The notes beneath the pieces were generated by a model. It ran no database searches. It had not been told where the DNA came from and saw nothing but the letters and a program-made list of their open reading frames with translations. Below, in pieces: positions 1 to 9,026 of a stretch of 64,000 nucleotides of DNA. The stretch spans positions 186,001-250,000 of the forward strand of contig NZ_JAPIVS010000001.1 in the NCBI RefSeq assembly GCF_026239695.1, in the 5' to 3' direction. Every line of letters begins with the position of its first letter. The first letter of the stretch is position 1. A program made the position numbers and the translations under genes. This DNA is from Pedobacter sp. MC2016-15. Its GTDB lineage: Bacteria; Bacteroidota; Bacteroidia; Sphingobacteriales; Sphingobacteriaceae.

Positions 1-382
1 TGATTGGTGTCTCATTTTTCCTGAATTCTCTGGGACCACTAAACCGGTAATACTTTAAACTGATATAACCATAATTCTGATAGATAGCATATATAGTTTG
101 ATCATATAGAACTGCGCCACAAATCTTGAGATAATGCCCGCGATCTTTAGCTGCATCATCGGGAAATGGCGGTCGGTAATCTCTTATATTTTCAAGGATC
201 AGACTATCATTTTTTTTGGTGTTATAAAGTATGGTCTGCCAGCTCAACTGTTTTCCAGGCTGCTCAATAAAATGCTGTTCTAAACGCAGCGTATCATTAA
301 GCGTGGTTGTATATAAAACTTCATTTGCCATGAGACTTGTGGGGATTAGAATAGAAAAAAATAAAATAAATTTTGGTACCAT
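1..382 (-). CDS. Hypothetical secreted protein, 3' end cut by the window edge
   Basis: An open frame begins with ATG at 382 and runs off the left edge, giving about 127 residues. The first 19 residues (MVPKFILFFSILIPTSLMA) form a typical signal peptide, so the product is probably periplasmic or outer-membrane associated. The visible mature part is a hydrophilic alpha/beta mix with many Tyr and Asp residues and no motif I recognise. It starts 5 bp after the stop of the transglutaminase-like gene upstream, so the two are almost certainly cotranscribed. A small exported protein just downstream of a proline-rich putative enzyme would fit an immunity or accessory partner, but that is inference. 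No family could be assigned. Confidence 0.7.
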   Translation of the reverse strand, partial: MVPKFILFFSILIPTSLMANEVLYTTTLNDTLRLEQHFIEQPGKQLSWQTILYNTKKNDSLILENIRDYRPPFPDDAAKDRGHYLKICGAVLYDQTIYAIYQNYGYISLKYYRFSGPREFRKNETPI

Positions 383-387
383 GCCGG

Positions 388-2568
388 TCAGGTTCTGAGT
401 ATAAAGTCAACCATTTGATCACCTGTCACTGTATTGTACTGATAACCCGGAGGAGCACCAGGTCCCTCATGTACATTTCTTTCAAACAAATTGATATACT
501 TGTCACTATGTAAATTATCGAACAATCCATGAGCTCCATCCTTGACCGGTGCTGCCTGTAAAACGCCAGAGAATGCATTTTCGCTGTAATCGGTCAATAA
601 ATCTCTGTCACTGTCAAATGTAAAATCCGAACTGATTCCATACGAAGGGTCAAAATACGTTTTCGTTCCGTCGTTGTACTCAAATTCCGTAAATACATGA
701 TCCCAAAACAGGCTCAATGGACGGTCATTGCCCTGCGCACGGCTGTCCAGTGGCTGCGGTGGCATAGGATCATTGATGCGCCAGTTTTTTACTAAAAATA
801 CGCAGGTCCGGAACTCATCATAAAGCAGCGCGGATGGAGGCAGAAAGGCATCAGGGAACGTATATTTTCTTCCTCTTAATACGCGTGTACCAGTCCCTGA
901 AGAAACCAATTCGTTCTTTACATCTGTGACATTTATATCCCAGTCATGCCCTGTAAAGCTGGTACCGGAAACCTTATATGTCTTCGAATATGGATCAGAG
1001 CTGATGGGAGAATAGGCGGAGGCCTGCATTTCTGTCACTATCGCCAAAGGATTAATTGAATCAATTCCCTGTGCGTAGATAATGTGAGACAGTAAACCTT
1101 CCCATTCCCCGCAGCGTCCTTCTCCGTAGCGCAGCAGCGCACGTGCACCTCTGAATGGAGGCACCGAATCTACCCGGAATTTGCCTCTCCAGTATCCCAG
1201 ATAAATACCGGCTGATAAGGGATCACGCTTCCTTCGTAACATCAGGTTGGTAAAAGCAGCAAAGATGTTGGAGATAATATCCCATTCATTCTGATCAGAG
1301 GAATTCAGGGCATTGCCGCGACCCGCTGCTTTGCTGCATCCCAGAAATAAGATACTCTCAGGTATATAATATTTCCCCCCTGTTCTTAAGCATTTAATCA
1401 GCATACTTTCCTTACAATAAAGATCATCAGGATCCCGTTCAAAATGTGTAAGTACCAGTGGTTCCTTCCAGGTGATATATACTTCATTTGTTGATGTCCC
1501 TGCCCATTGATATTCACTCTGTTCGGGCAGGAAATACTCAAATTTGAGCTCCAGGTGTTCAATATATCCCACAAGTTCCTGATAGGGAGTGTTTGAGGCC
1601 CTAAAAGTAATTTCAAATTCTCCCGAAGTTTGTCCGTACTCGGCAGAAAATTTGAATGTCAGATTTTCCGCAGGCTCAATCCTGATCAATGGATTGCCGG
1701 ATAAAGTTTTGCCTTCATCCACTTTGAATGTTGCCGTAAGCCTCAGCGTTTTATCACCAGATATAGCTAAGGGCAAAAATTCTGGTTTGTCCAGGTCTTG
1801 TGGATCAGTCCGCTCCAGCAGCCAATGATAATAATCCCCATCATTTAAGATGTAGAATCTTTTGTAATCGGCATCCCCCTCAACTACATCAGAACATACA
1901 TCAAATTTGGTGTCAAATTTCAGTTTAGTCAATTTTAGCAGTCCACCCGGCAGTTTTTTGATGGGCTTGATAGCTTTACTCACGCCCGTAGTGACCTTTC
2001 CCTTTCTGGGGCCGGCATATTTTAATCCAGGTACTCCTGAAGGTATCGGGGGCAGCGGTATGCTTGGCGGCGGGCCCGGCATCGGGGGTATCGATGGAGG
2101 TCCCGATGTGGGAACGGCAGGAAAATGTGAAAGATTGACCGCCCCTCCACTTGAACTACTGTTTTCTGAACTGCGGGATGACGATCGGGCGTCATTACTA
2201 TCAAAAGAGAACCGGCTTGACAGCTTAGCGTCCCCGGCAGTTGCGGTCCCTTCTGGTTTTGAACTTGGCCCGGCGGCCGGATCTGCTGTTGTATGATAAT
2301 CGTTCAGTAAACCTCCTAGATAATTACTGCTGTCAGACCCGTTACTTATTGGCCTTTCAGGGACTACAGGTTGGGAATGATGTACAGGTGGAACGGTGCT
2401 GGGATGAACAGCAGATGGAGCTGCAGTAAAAGGATCTATAATATTTTCCAGGCGCGGTTTTCTTCTCCCTATCAGGGCTTTAAACAAAGAGCGTATTCTT
2501 CTGAATGTTTTCATCGTCTCTAAATCATGTAAATCCATAATTATCGAGAGCGCTGAATGGATCAGCAC
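388..2568 (-). CDS. Proline-rich protein with a transglutaminase-like (Cys-His-Asp) domain
   Basis: This 726-residue protein has no signal peptide. Residues about 20-45 are basic, about 45-200 are low complexity (Ser-rich tract, then PPSIPPMPGPPPSIPLPP), and about 215-380 look like a beta-rich domain. Residues about 480-650 carry a transglutaminase/papain-like core: GRCGEWEGLL with C486, WDHVFTEFEY with H624 and YFDPSYG with D640, spaced as in bacterial transglutaminase-like proteins. Such folds act as peptidases, amidases or crosslinking enzymes; the substrate cannot be inferred. Start codons at M12 or M19 are possible alternatives, since the N-terminus carries no clear signal. It heads an operon with the secreted protein at 1-382. 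The enzyme fold is moderately sure, the role is unknown. Confidence 0.75.
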   Translation of the reverse strand: MLIHSALSIIMDLHDLETMKTFRRIRSLFKALIGRRKPRLENIIDPFTAAPSAVHPSTVPPVHHSQPVVPERPISNGSDSSNYLGGLLNDYHTTADPAAGPSSKPEGTATAGDAKLSSRFSFDSNDARSSSRSSENSSSSGGAVNLSHFPAVPTSGPPSIPPMPGPPPSIPLPPIPSGVPGLKYAGPRKGKVTTGVSKAIKPIKKLPGGLLKLTKLKFDTKFDVCSDVVEGDADYKRFYILNDGDYYHWLLERTDPQDLDKPEFLPLAISGDKTLRLTATFKVDEGKTLSGNPLIRIEPAENLTFKFSAEYGQTSGEFEITFRASNTPYQELVGYIEHLELKFEYFLPEQSEYQWAGTSTNEVYITWKEPLVLTHFERDPDDLYCKESMLIKCLRTGGKYYIPESILFLGCSKAAGRGNALNSSDQNEWDIISNIFAAFTNLMLRRKRDPLSAGIYLGYWRGKFRVDSVPPFRGARALLRYGEGRCGEWEGLLSHIIYAQGIDSINPLAIVTEMQASAYSPISSDPYSKTYKVSGTSFTGHDWDINVTDVKNELVSSGTGTRVLRGRKYTFPDAFLPPSALLYDEFRTCVFLVKNWRINDPMPPQPLDSRAQGNDRPLSLFWDHVFTEFEYNDGTKTYFDPSYGISSDFTFDSDRDLLTDYSENAFSGVLQAAPVKDGAHGLFDNLHSDKYINLFERNVHEGPGAPPGYQYNTVTGDQMVDFILRT

Positions 2569-2702
2569 AAATTTAACTTACTCAGTTTAGCAGCATACCC
2601 CCTAATCCGGGTATATCTATAGTAATTTCCTGAGACTAATTTGATGAGTTAAAAAAAATATTTAGTAATTTACTTTAAGTATAAACCCGTAAAACAAACC
2701 AC

Positions 2703-4034
2703 ATGTTAAACCGTAGAAATTTCCTTAATTATGCCGCCAAAGCTGTGGGTACTACTGCCCTCTTATCTGCCCTCGACAATCCCGCTTATGCGCTATATCA
2801 GCAAACTTTTGGTGCCAATGACACCATTAATATTGGCGTGATCGGCCTGAAGGGAATGGGATGGTCAGATCTCAAAGCAGCCCTCAAAGTACCAGGTGTA
2901 AAACTGATTGCCCTGTGTGACAGTGATGCTAATGTCCTTGATGAGAGAATGGCAGAACTCACAGCGCTAAAAGTAGATGCAGCAAAAGTAAAGAAGTATA
3001 AGGACTACCGTTCACTACTGGATAATAAAGATATTGATGCCGTCATCATTGGAACACCAGATCATTGGCATGCACTGATGATGATCCATGCCGTACAGGC
3101 CGGCAAAGATGTGTATGTAGAGAAACCAGTAGGCAATTCAATCATTGAATGCAGTACGATGGTTGCTGCTCAGGAAAAGTACAATAAAGTAGTACAGGCA
3201 GGACAATGGCAGCGCAGCCAGCAGCATTTTAAAGATGCCGTAGATTTTGTAAAAACAGGACAGCTTGGAAATATCAGAACGGTTAAGGTCTGGTGTTACC
3301 AGGGATGGATGAAACCCGCTCCTGTCGTTGCAGACACCTTGCCTCCTGCAGGTGTAGATTATGCCATGTGGCTTGGCCCTGCCAGCAAAAGAGCTTTCAA
3401 TGCAAGCAGGTATCACTTTAACTTCCGCTGGTTCTGGGATTATGCTGGTGGCCTGATGACCGACTGGGGGGTACATTTATTGGACTACGGATTATTGGGT
3501 ATGGATTCTCCCGTTCCTAAAACGATTTCTGCACTCGGTGGGCGTTTCGCTTATCCTGATCTGTACGAAGAAACACCAGATACGCTGACCACCCTGTACG
3601 AGTTTGATAAATTTAATATGGTTTGGGATTCCGCAATGGGAATCGACAATGGTTCGTACAACCGCAATCATGGAATCGCTTATATTGGCAACAACGGCAC
3701 CCTCATCCTGAACAGACAGGGCTGGGAAGTTATCGAGGAAAAGGCAAGTGGACAAAAAGTAAGCAAACCTTTCGTGAAATCATCTGACAATGGGCTGGAC
3801 ATGCATATGATCAATTTCTTTAAGGTGGTCAGATCCCGCAAAAAGGAAGAACTCAACTGCTCCATCCAGGCTGCTGCGCATGTTGCTACAGTAGCACAGA
3901 TGGGTAATCTGGCTTTCCGCAGCGGTCAGAAATTATCCTGGGACAATTCGAAACACCAGTTTACAGACCAGCAGGTCAACGATCAGTACCTGCTGGCCAA
4001 ATATCATAACGGCTATAGTTTGCCTAAAGTGTAG
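2703..4034 (+). CDS. Gfo/Idh/MocA family oxidoreductase with twin-arginine leader
   Basis: A 443-residue NAD(P)-dependent sugar oxidoreductase of the Gfo/Idh/MocA family. The N-terminus has a twin-arginine-like leader ([14 protein letters not shown]) ending near ALDNPAYA, so periplasmic export with cofactor bound is likely. The Rossmann motif is GVIGLKGMG near residue 46; the family EKP motif is E140-K141-P142. The C-terminal half ([20 protein letters not shown]) is the usual alpha/beta substrate domain. Family members oxidise or epimerise sugars, and some are GH109 glycosidases, so glycosidase activity cannot be excluded. It is the first of three such genes within 17 kb around a SusC/SusD locus. 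Its 3' end overlaps the convergent phosphorylase-like gene by 11 bp. Confidence 0.9.
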   Translation: MLNRRNFLNYAAKAVGTTALLSALDNPAYALYQQTFGANDTINIGVIGLKGMGWSDLKAALKVPGVKLIALCDSDANVLDERMAELTALKVDAAKVKKYKDYRSLLDNKDIDAVIIGTPDHWHALMMIHAVQAGKDVYVEKPVGNSIIECSTMVAAQEKYNKVVQAGQWQRSQQHFKDAVDFVKTGQLGNIRTVKVWCYQGWMKPAPVVADTLPPAGVDYAMWLGPASKRAFNASRYHFNFRWFWDYAGGLMTDWGVHLLDYGLLGMDSPVPKTISALGGRFAYPDLYEETPDTLTTLYEFDKFNMVWDSAMGIDNGSYNRNHGIAYIGNNGTLILNRQGWEVIEEKASGQKVSKPFVKSSDNGLDMHMINFFKVVRSRKKEELNCSIQAAAHVATVAQMGNLAFRSGQKLSWDNSKHQFTDQQVNDQYLLAKYHNGYSLPKV

Positions 4035-5679
4035 TGTACATTTTTTCGTAATATTCTGCAGCCATCCTGCCTGATTCAAACTCAGGCTCCACATCGGCTG
4101 CAGAATTTTTGAGGATGGATAGCCACTGCGCCTGATCCTGCGTATACATCGGCAAAATAGTATTGCTGATCAGATCCATCAGGTTTTTGTTTTCAGCAAC
4201 ATCTATGGCCCTCTCGTCATCCCTTTCCGTCGCTGCGCTGATCAGGAAACAATTCTTGGTGTCCCTGGCAAACTCCGGCACCCAACCGTCAGGCAGGGAT
4301 AAATTTATACTTCCGTTCATCGCAGCAGTCATTCCGCTGGTGCCTGAAGCTTCACGGTACATTTTAGGATTGTTTAACCACAGGTCAGAACCTTTTTTCA
4401 GCAGCGCTGAAAGCCCAAGTTCATAACCCGTGAGCACAGCACAATTGGCAAAAGGTTTGGCGCGTGTAATGATATCATTAAAAAGTTTGTTGGCACCAGT
4501 GTCTTCAGGATAGGGTTTTCCAGCCCAGATAAATTGTACAGGCAGTTCCTTGTTGCTGACGAGCGATAAAAAGCGATCCCAGTCGTACATCACCAGATCT
4601 GCCCTTTTGTATCCTGCAAAACGTCTTGCCCATACGATAGTCAGTACATCCTCGTCAAAGACCTTCCCGCACTGGTCGGCCACCACTTTAAATAATTCCT
4701 TCTTTAACTCTTTCTTCCGTTGTACAATCACCTGATCATTGCCTTCGCGTATCGCCTGTGCAATTTCCTGGTCTTTCCAGTAGGCCGCGTTCTGCGCATT
4801 TGTGATGGAAGTAATTTCTGGTATCCCCTCATTCTCACCCCACATCTCTCTTGCCACCTCTCCATGCAATTTGGAAACACCGTTTGCTTTTCCTGAGAAT
4901 TTCAGCGCACCCAGGGTATAGCTAAACATTTCGCCTTCCATGTTCAGGATATGTTTTACTTCATGGTCCTGCAAATGGTAAAAGAAAGACATCTTTTTGA
5001 GCAGAGTATATTCATGTTCTTCATTTCCTGCCATCTCGGGAGTGTGAGTGGTAAATACTACACGTTTTCTGATCTCGTCCAGGTTTTTATATTTCGCATA
5101 CAGGTAAAAGTTAAGAGATACCGAATGTCCTTCATTCATGTGATATACATCCGGTTCCATATTCAGCTGATCAAGCAGCATCGCCCCGCCTATACCCAGG
5201 ATAATACTCTGGGCAATCCGGGTAGCTTCGTTGGGATCATATAGCCGGTGCGTAATCGTACGTGATATTTCATCATTTTCCGGAAGATCCGTACTGAGTA
5301 AAAACAGCGGCGCAGATCCAAAGGTCTCCGGCTTCAGCAAATATGCTTTCACCATTACCGGGGTATCGTGAATGGGAACGCTAAAAGTGATACCAGTGTC
5401 CTGCAAAAAGGAATATTCCTTTTCTACAAACGATGGCACCATCAGGCCATCCCTGTCTCTGGTCTGATCGTAATAACCGTATTTCCAGAGCATCCCAATG
5501 CCGAGGATATTCTGTTTGAGCTCATAGGCGCTTCTGAAATGTGATCCTGCAAGGAAACCAAGACCTCCACTATATATTTTCAGTGCCTGGTCAATAGCGA
5601 ACTCCATCGAGAAGTAAGCAACGGAAGTAGTATATTTTGTATCGGGCGTATAACCAAAAATTTCGTCTCTTGTTAACAT
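4024..5679 (-). CDS. Alpha-glucan phosphorylase-like protein (short GT35 type), PLP lysine absent
   Basis: This 551-residue protein matches the short alpha-glucan phosphorylase type. Visible blocks are YFSMEFAIDQALKIYSGGLG at the N-terminus, TTHTPEMAGNEEHEY, WARRFAGYKRADL, FIWAGKPYPEDTGANKLFND, LSALLKKGSDLWLNNPKMYR and REASGTSGMTAAMNGS. In classical phosphorylases the last block carries the lysine that binds pyridoxal phosphate; here that position is T451 (codon ACT), so the cofactor link is missing. There is no signal peptide, so it acts in the cytoplasm, presumably on glycogen or maltodextrin. It may be a divergent phosphorylase, a glucosyltransferase of other specificity, or a binding protein. 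Family assignment is secure, activity is not. Confidence 0.88.
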   Translation of the reverse strand: MLTRDEIFGYTPDTKYTTSVAYFSMEFAIDQALKIYSGGLGFLAGSHFRSAYELKQNILGIGMLWKYGYYDQTRDRDGLMVPSFVEKEYSFLQDTGITFSVPIHDTPVMVKAYLLKPETFGSAPLFLLSTDLPENDEISRTITHRLYDPNEATRIAQSIILGIGGAMLLDQLNMEPDVYHMNEGHSVSLNFYLYAKYKNLDEIRKRVVFTTHTPEMAGNEEHEYTLLKKMSFFYHLQDHEVKHILNMEGEMFSYTLGALKFSGKANGVSKLHGEVAREMWGENEGIPEITSITNAQNAAYWKDQEIAQAIREGNDQVIVQRKKELKKELFKVVADQCGKVFDEDVLTIVWARRFAGYKRADLVMYDWDRFLSLVSNKELPVQFIWAGKPYPEDTGANKLFNDIITRAKPFANCAVLTGYELGLSALLKKGSDLWLNNPKMYREASGTSGMTAAMNGSINLSLPDGWVPEFARDTKNCFLISAATERDDERAIDVAENKNLMDLISNTILPMYTQDQAQWLSILKNSAADVEPEFESGRMAAEYYEKMYTTL

Positions 5680-5731
5680 AAATAATTGAAAATGTATGAA
5701 TTGCTAACCTGACAAATTTGAAGCCACAATA

Positions 5732-7981
5732 CTAATGTCCCCAGCTTTTGTCCGGCTTGTCCTGTAGTTCCACCTCAATCCTGCCGCCCTGCATCAGCCT
5801 TTCATAAGTCAGATAATTTAGCTTGTACTCCTTGCCATTCCATTTCATCCCGGATATATATCCGGAGTTTTTAGATTCTTTACGCGTAATCAGCTGGAGC
5901 GTTCTGCCACCGGGTAAGGTGATCGTAATCCTGTCAAATAAAGGCGCTGTGAATGTATAATCGTTAGATACCGGATCTACAGGGTAAAAACCAAGCGAGG
6001 CAAATACATACCAGGCAGACATCTGGCCGGCGTCATCGTTGCCGCTCAAACCTCCCGGACCATCGCTGTATTCATCTGCCAGGATCTCTTTCACACGCAG
6101 GTGAGTTTTCCATGGCGAAGCCGTAAAATTATACATAAACGGGATCTGGTGACCAGGTTCATTGCCATGCCAGTACTCATGTTTATCAAAGAGCTGGTCC
6201 AGAGCTCGCTCCAGTTCCGCTTTTCCACCCATTAGATTACTCAAACCAGCAACATCCTGCGGTACATAAAAAGTATATTGCTGTGGGGTACCTTCGGTTA
6301 TATAAGGTTCCTTGGTATTGCCTTTAAAAGGATTATACCAGCTTTTATCCGTATACCTGCCACGCATCATATTCACTTCCGGATCAAAAACGTTTTTGTA
6401 GTTTTTGCTGCGTGCCAGTAAGGTCTGGTAATCAGCGGTTTTACCCATGCCTTTTGCCACCATTGCCAGCGCATAATCGTTATAGGCGTATTCTAGCGTG
6501 CGACTTACCTGTTCCTTCTTATGAAAAGCTTCCGGTACACTATCTTCCATGGGGATATAACCGTATTTCAGATAAGAAGTAAGCGCCCTTCTGCCCTTTC
6601 CGTTCACATAGTCTTCCATACCTGGGGTATCAAATGCATTTTGACGCATCAGGCGATAGGCTTCCTTCACATCATAATCGCGGATACCCTTGGTGTATGC
6701 TGAAGCGATAAAAGAGGTACCATGATCTCCCACCATTGCAGCCGTGTAACTATTCCAGCAGGGAAATATGGGCAGCCATCCACCCTGTTTTCCCTTCAGG
6801 ATCATCGATTGCACACAGTCGTTAATTAATCCTGGCTGCAGCAGTTCAAAAAGCGGTAGCTGGGCACGGTAGATGTCCCACATGGAGAAATCATCATAGT
6901 AATTGCCTTTGTTAATCTTTTTCAGCTGGTAATCTCCTGCAAATTGCGGATAAGTACCATCAATATCATTGAACAGACGTGGATGCTGCATGGTATGGTA
7001 CAGCGAAGTGTAAAATATACGTTTGTCTTTCAACACCGGAGTCTCCACCTGGATCTGTCCGAGTGCTTTTTGCCATACCTGCTTATTCTTCGCTACCAGT
7101 GCTTCAAAGTCCCAGTTGCTGATTTCAGCCTCCAGGTTGGCGCGCGCACCTTCAAGGCTGCTGAACGACGTGCCAATCCTTATCCGGAGCTGCTCACCCT
7201 TGCTCAGTTTAAACCCCAGATAGGCGCCAATGTCTTTACGGTTTTTAACTGTGGATGCAGACAAAATTGTATCTCCGCTAAAAGTTCCGCTGGTTCCGGC
7301 AGGCTTGTCTACCTTGATATAAAAATACCCGCTGAATCCTGCAGGTTTTCCCCAGCCCTGGTAGATGCGGTGTGCGGGGTTGTAGCCCCAAACCTCTCCT
7401 TTTTTAAGATCAACTTTGATATATCCTTTGGCCTGATCACTGTTGGGCATAATCAGCAGATACATGCTGTCGGCCTTAGCGGCAGTAAACTGCATCATAC
7501 CAGACCTCAGTGTCGAAGTAAATTCTGCATTCAGCTGATATGCCGGTAAACTGACTTTATAATAATGTGGGGCTGTTACCTCATCCTGATGCGAGAACTT
7601 GGTCCCGTATTGCTCTGCCGTAGTTTTCAGGCTTCCGGTGATAGGCATTACGGTAAAACTCCCATAGTCCTGCGTGCAGGAGCCACTCAACCAGTGAGTG
7701 GCCCTGAAACCATTGATTACGTTATCCTGATAAAAATATGGCGGTTGGCATTTCGTTTCCGACAGACGTGTCTGTGGCGTAAACTGAGTCATACCAAAAG
7801 GTAAACCCACCGCCGGGATGGTATTGGCATTCAGTTCTGTACCGCCTCCATGTTTGAGAGAAGCCGCAGTTGTACTGGCAGCTGTGCCTGCTAAAGGCTG
7901 TACATATTGAACAACATCCTGCGCATAGGCGCTAAAGTTTAGGAGAGCGGCAGATATTGCTGCCAGATATTTGGTTTTCAA
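5732..7981 (-). CDS. GH92 family alpha-mannosidase, secreted
   Basis: A 749-residue glycoside hydrolase of family 92, a calcium-dependent group of exo-acting alpha-mannosidases that is expanded in Bacteroidota. A signal peptide (MKTKYLAAISAALLNFSAYA) precedes the N-terminal beta-sandwich (VGLPFGMTQFTPQTR; FRATHWLSGSC). The (alpha/alpha)6 barrel holds YYDDFSMWDIYRAQLPL, GNEPGHQIPFMYNF and LSGNDDAGQMSAWYVFASLG, the strongest family signatures. Length is typical. No lipobox is seen, so it is probably periplasmic. It lies downstream of the SusC/SusD block on the same strand, with the isomerase between, which suggests a mannose-containing glycan substrate. Linkage specificity cannot be read from the sequence. 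Confidence 0.93.
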   Translation of the reverse strand: MKTKYLAAISAALLNFSAYAQDVVQYVQPLAGTAASTTAASLKHGGGTELNANTIPAVGLPFGMTQFTPQTRLSETKCQPPYFYQDNVINGFRATHWLSGSCTQDYGSFTVMPITGSLKTTAEQYGTKFSHQDEVTAPHYYKVSLPAYQLNAEFTSTLRSGMMQFTAAKADSMYLLIMPNSDQAKGYIKVDLKKGEVWGYNPAHRIYQGWGKPAGFSGYFYIKVDKPAGTSGTFSGDTILSASTVKNRKDIGAYLGFKLSKGEQLRIRIGTSFSSLEGARANLEAEISNWDFEALVAKNKQVWQKALGQIQVETPVLKDKRIFYTSLYHTMQHPRLFNDIDGTYPQFAGDYQLKKINKGNYYDDFSMWDIYRAQLPLFELLQPGLINDCVQSMILKGKQGGWLPIFPCWNSYTAAMVGDHGTSFIASAYTKGIRDYDVKEAYRLMRQNAFDTPGMEDYVNGKGRRALTSYLKYGYIPMEDSVPEAFHKKEQVSRTLEYAYNDYALAMVAKGMGKTADYQTLLARSKNYKNVFDPEVNMMRGRYTDKSWYNPFKGNTKEPYITEGTPQQYTFYVPQDVAGLSNLMGGKAELERALDQLFDKHEYWHGNEPGHQIPFMYNFTASPWKTHLRVKEILADEYSDGPGGLSGNDDAGQMSAWYVFASLGFYPVDPVSNDYTFTAPLFDRITITLPGGRTLQLITRKESKNSGYISGMKWNGKEYKLNYLTYERLMQGGRIEVELQDKPDKSWGH

Positions 7982-8059
7982 ATGATATAGGGCTGAGAAT
8001 GCTAATATAGAATCTAAAATTAGATTTTTATAAAATTATTCAGCTAAAACCTATTACCA

Positions 8060-8995
8060 CTATAAAAAATCATCAGTTTCACGGTATGCTTTGATTACCC
8101 TGAGTTCGCCTTCCTTACCTTTCAGGGAGTTGCCATGTTCCATTCCCATTACCCCTTTATAGCCTTTTTGATGCAGGTGTTTAAAAATATTTCTGTAATT
8201 AATTTCGCCCGTTGTAGGTTCCTTTCTGCCGGGGTTATCCCCAATCTGTATATAGGCAATCTCTTCCCAGCATCTGTCGATATTCACCAGCAGGTCACCT
8301 TCTGTCCGCTGCATATGATAAATGTCGTAGAGGATCTTGCAGGATGGACTGTTCACTGCCTTACAGAGGCTATAGGTTTCATGTGTATGCTGAAGAAATA
8401 GGTCAGGTGTATCACTTAGCGTTTCCAGTACCATTATCAGTCCATGAGGTTCAAAAACCTCCGCCCCGGCACGCATCGCATCCATCACATTAGCCATCTG
8501 CACTCCATAAGGCAGCTTCCGTTCATAAAATCCAGGCACTACCGTCAGCCATTTGGCATTACAGCGTTTTGCCGCTTCAACCGAACGTTTACAAGTGTCT
8601 ACAAAATGATCCTTAAACTCCTTTTTTCCCGTTGTGAGAGAAGTCTTCCAGTTGTCGCCTCCATCCACCACAAACACCCCCATTCTCATAGCCAGTTTTT
8701 CCAGCAGCTTGCCAATCCTGTTCTGCTCATCCAGAGGTCTTGCCAGAAATCCATTGTCCTCTATAGAGCGGAAACCCTGATCATACATAAACTGGATCTG
8801 GTCTGTGAAGCTTTTACCGGCATGGCTGGCAAACATCCCTTCATGCGGGGCATAATCGAGGTTAAAGGTCTTTCCCGGTGCAGATGCCGGCTCCCTGTTA
8901 ATGCCGGCATTGGAAGCCATAACATTTAACGATGAGCCGGCAAGCAGCGTCCCTGTAGCCAGTAAACTATTTTTTATAAAGTCTGTTCTGTTCAT
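8060..8995 (-). CDS. Exported sugar phosphate isomerase/epimerase (hydroxypyruvate isomerase-like TIM barrel)
   Basis: A 311-residue TIM-barrel protein of the AP endonuclease family 2 / hydroxypyruvate isomerase group. Residues 1-27 look like an export leader (MNRTDFIKNSLLATGTLLAG) but have one arginine rather than two. Metal-site blocks are visible: MVLETLSDTPDL, CKILYDIYHMQRTEGD, YIQIGDNPGRKEPTTGEINY and GVMGMEHGNS. In Bacteroidota such exported isomerase/epimerase proteins often sit next to Gfo/Idh oxidoreductases and are linked to breakdown of 3-keto glycosides; that role is an inference here. It lies in a run of same-strand genes (SusC, SusD, SUMF1-like, Gfo/Idh, this gene, GH92) with gaps of 18-78 bp. 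The fold is sure, the reaction is not. Confidence 0.88.
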   Translation of the reverse strand: MNRTDFIKNSLLATGTLLAGSSLNVMASNAGINREPASAPGKTFNLDYAPHEGMFASHAGKSFTDQIQFMYDQGFRSIEDNGFLARPLDEQNRIGKLLEKLAMRMGVFVVDGGDNWKTSLTTGKKEFKDHFVDTCKRSVEAAKRCNAKWLTVVPGFYERKLPYGVQMANVMDAMRAGAEVFEPHGLIMVLETLSDTPDLFLQHTHETYSLCKAVNSPSCKILYDIYHMQRTEGDLLVNIDRCWEEIAYIQIGDNPGRKEPTTGEINYRNIFKHLHQKGYKGVMGMEHGNSLKGKEGELRVIKAYRETDDFL

Positions 8996-9026
8996 ATTGT
9001 TAATATCTGGTGCAGGCTAATTTACA

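Noticed and set aside
1907..2296. 129-codon plus-strand frame rich in Gly and Pro
   Set aside because: It is antisense to the proline-rich segment of the transglutaminase-like protein, whose composition produces it.
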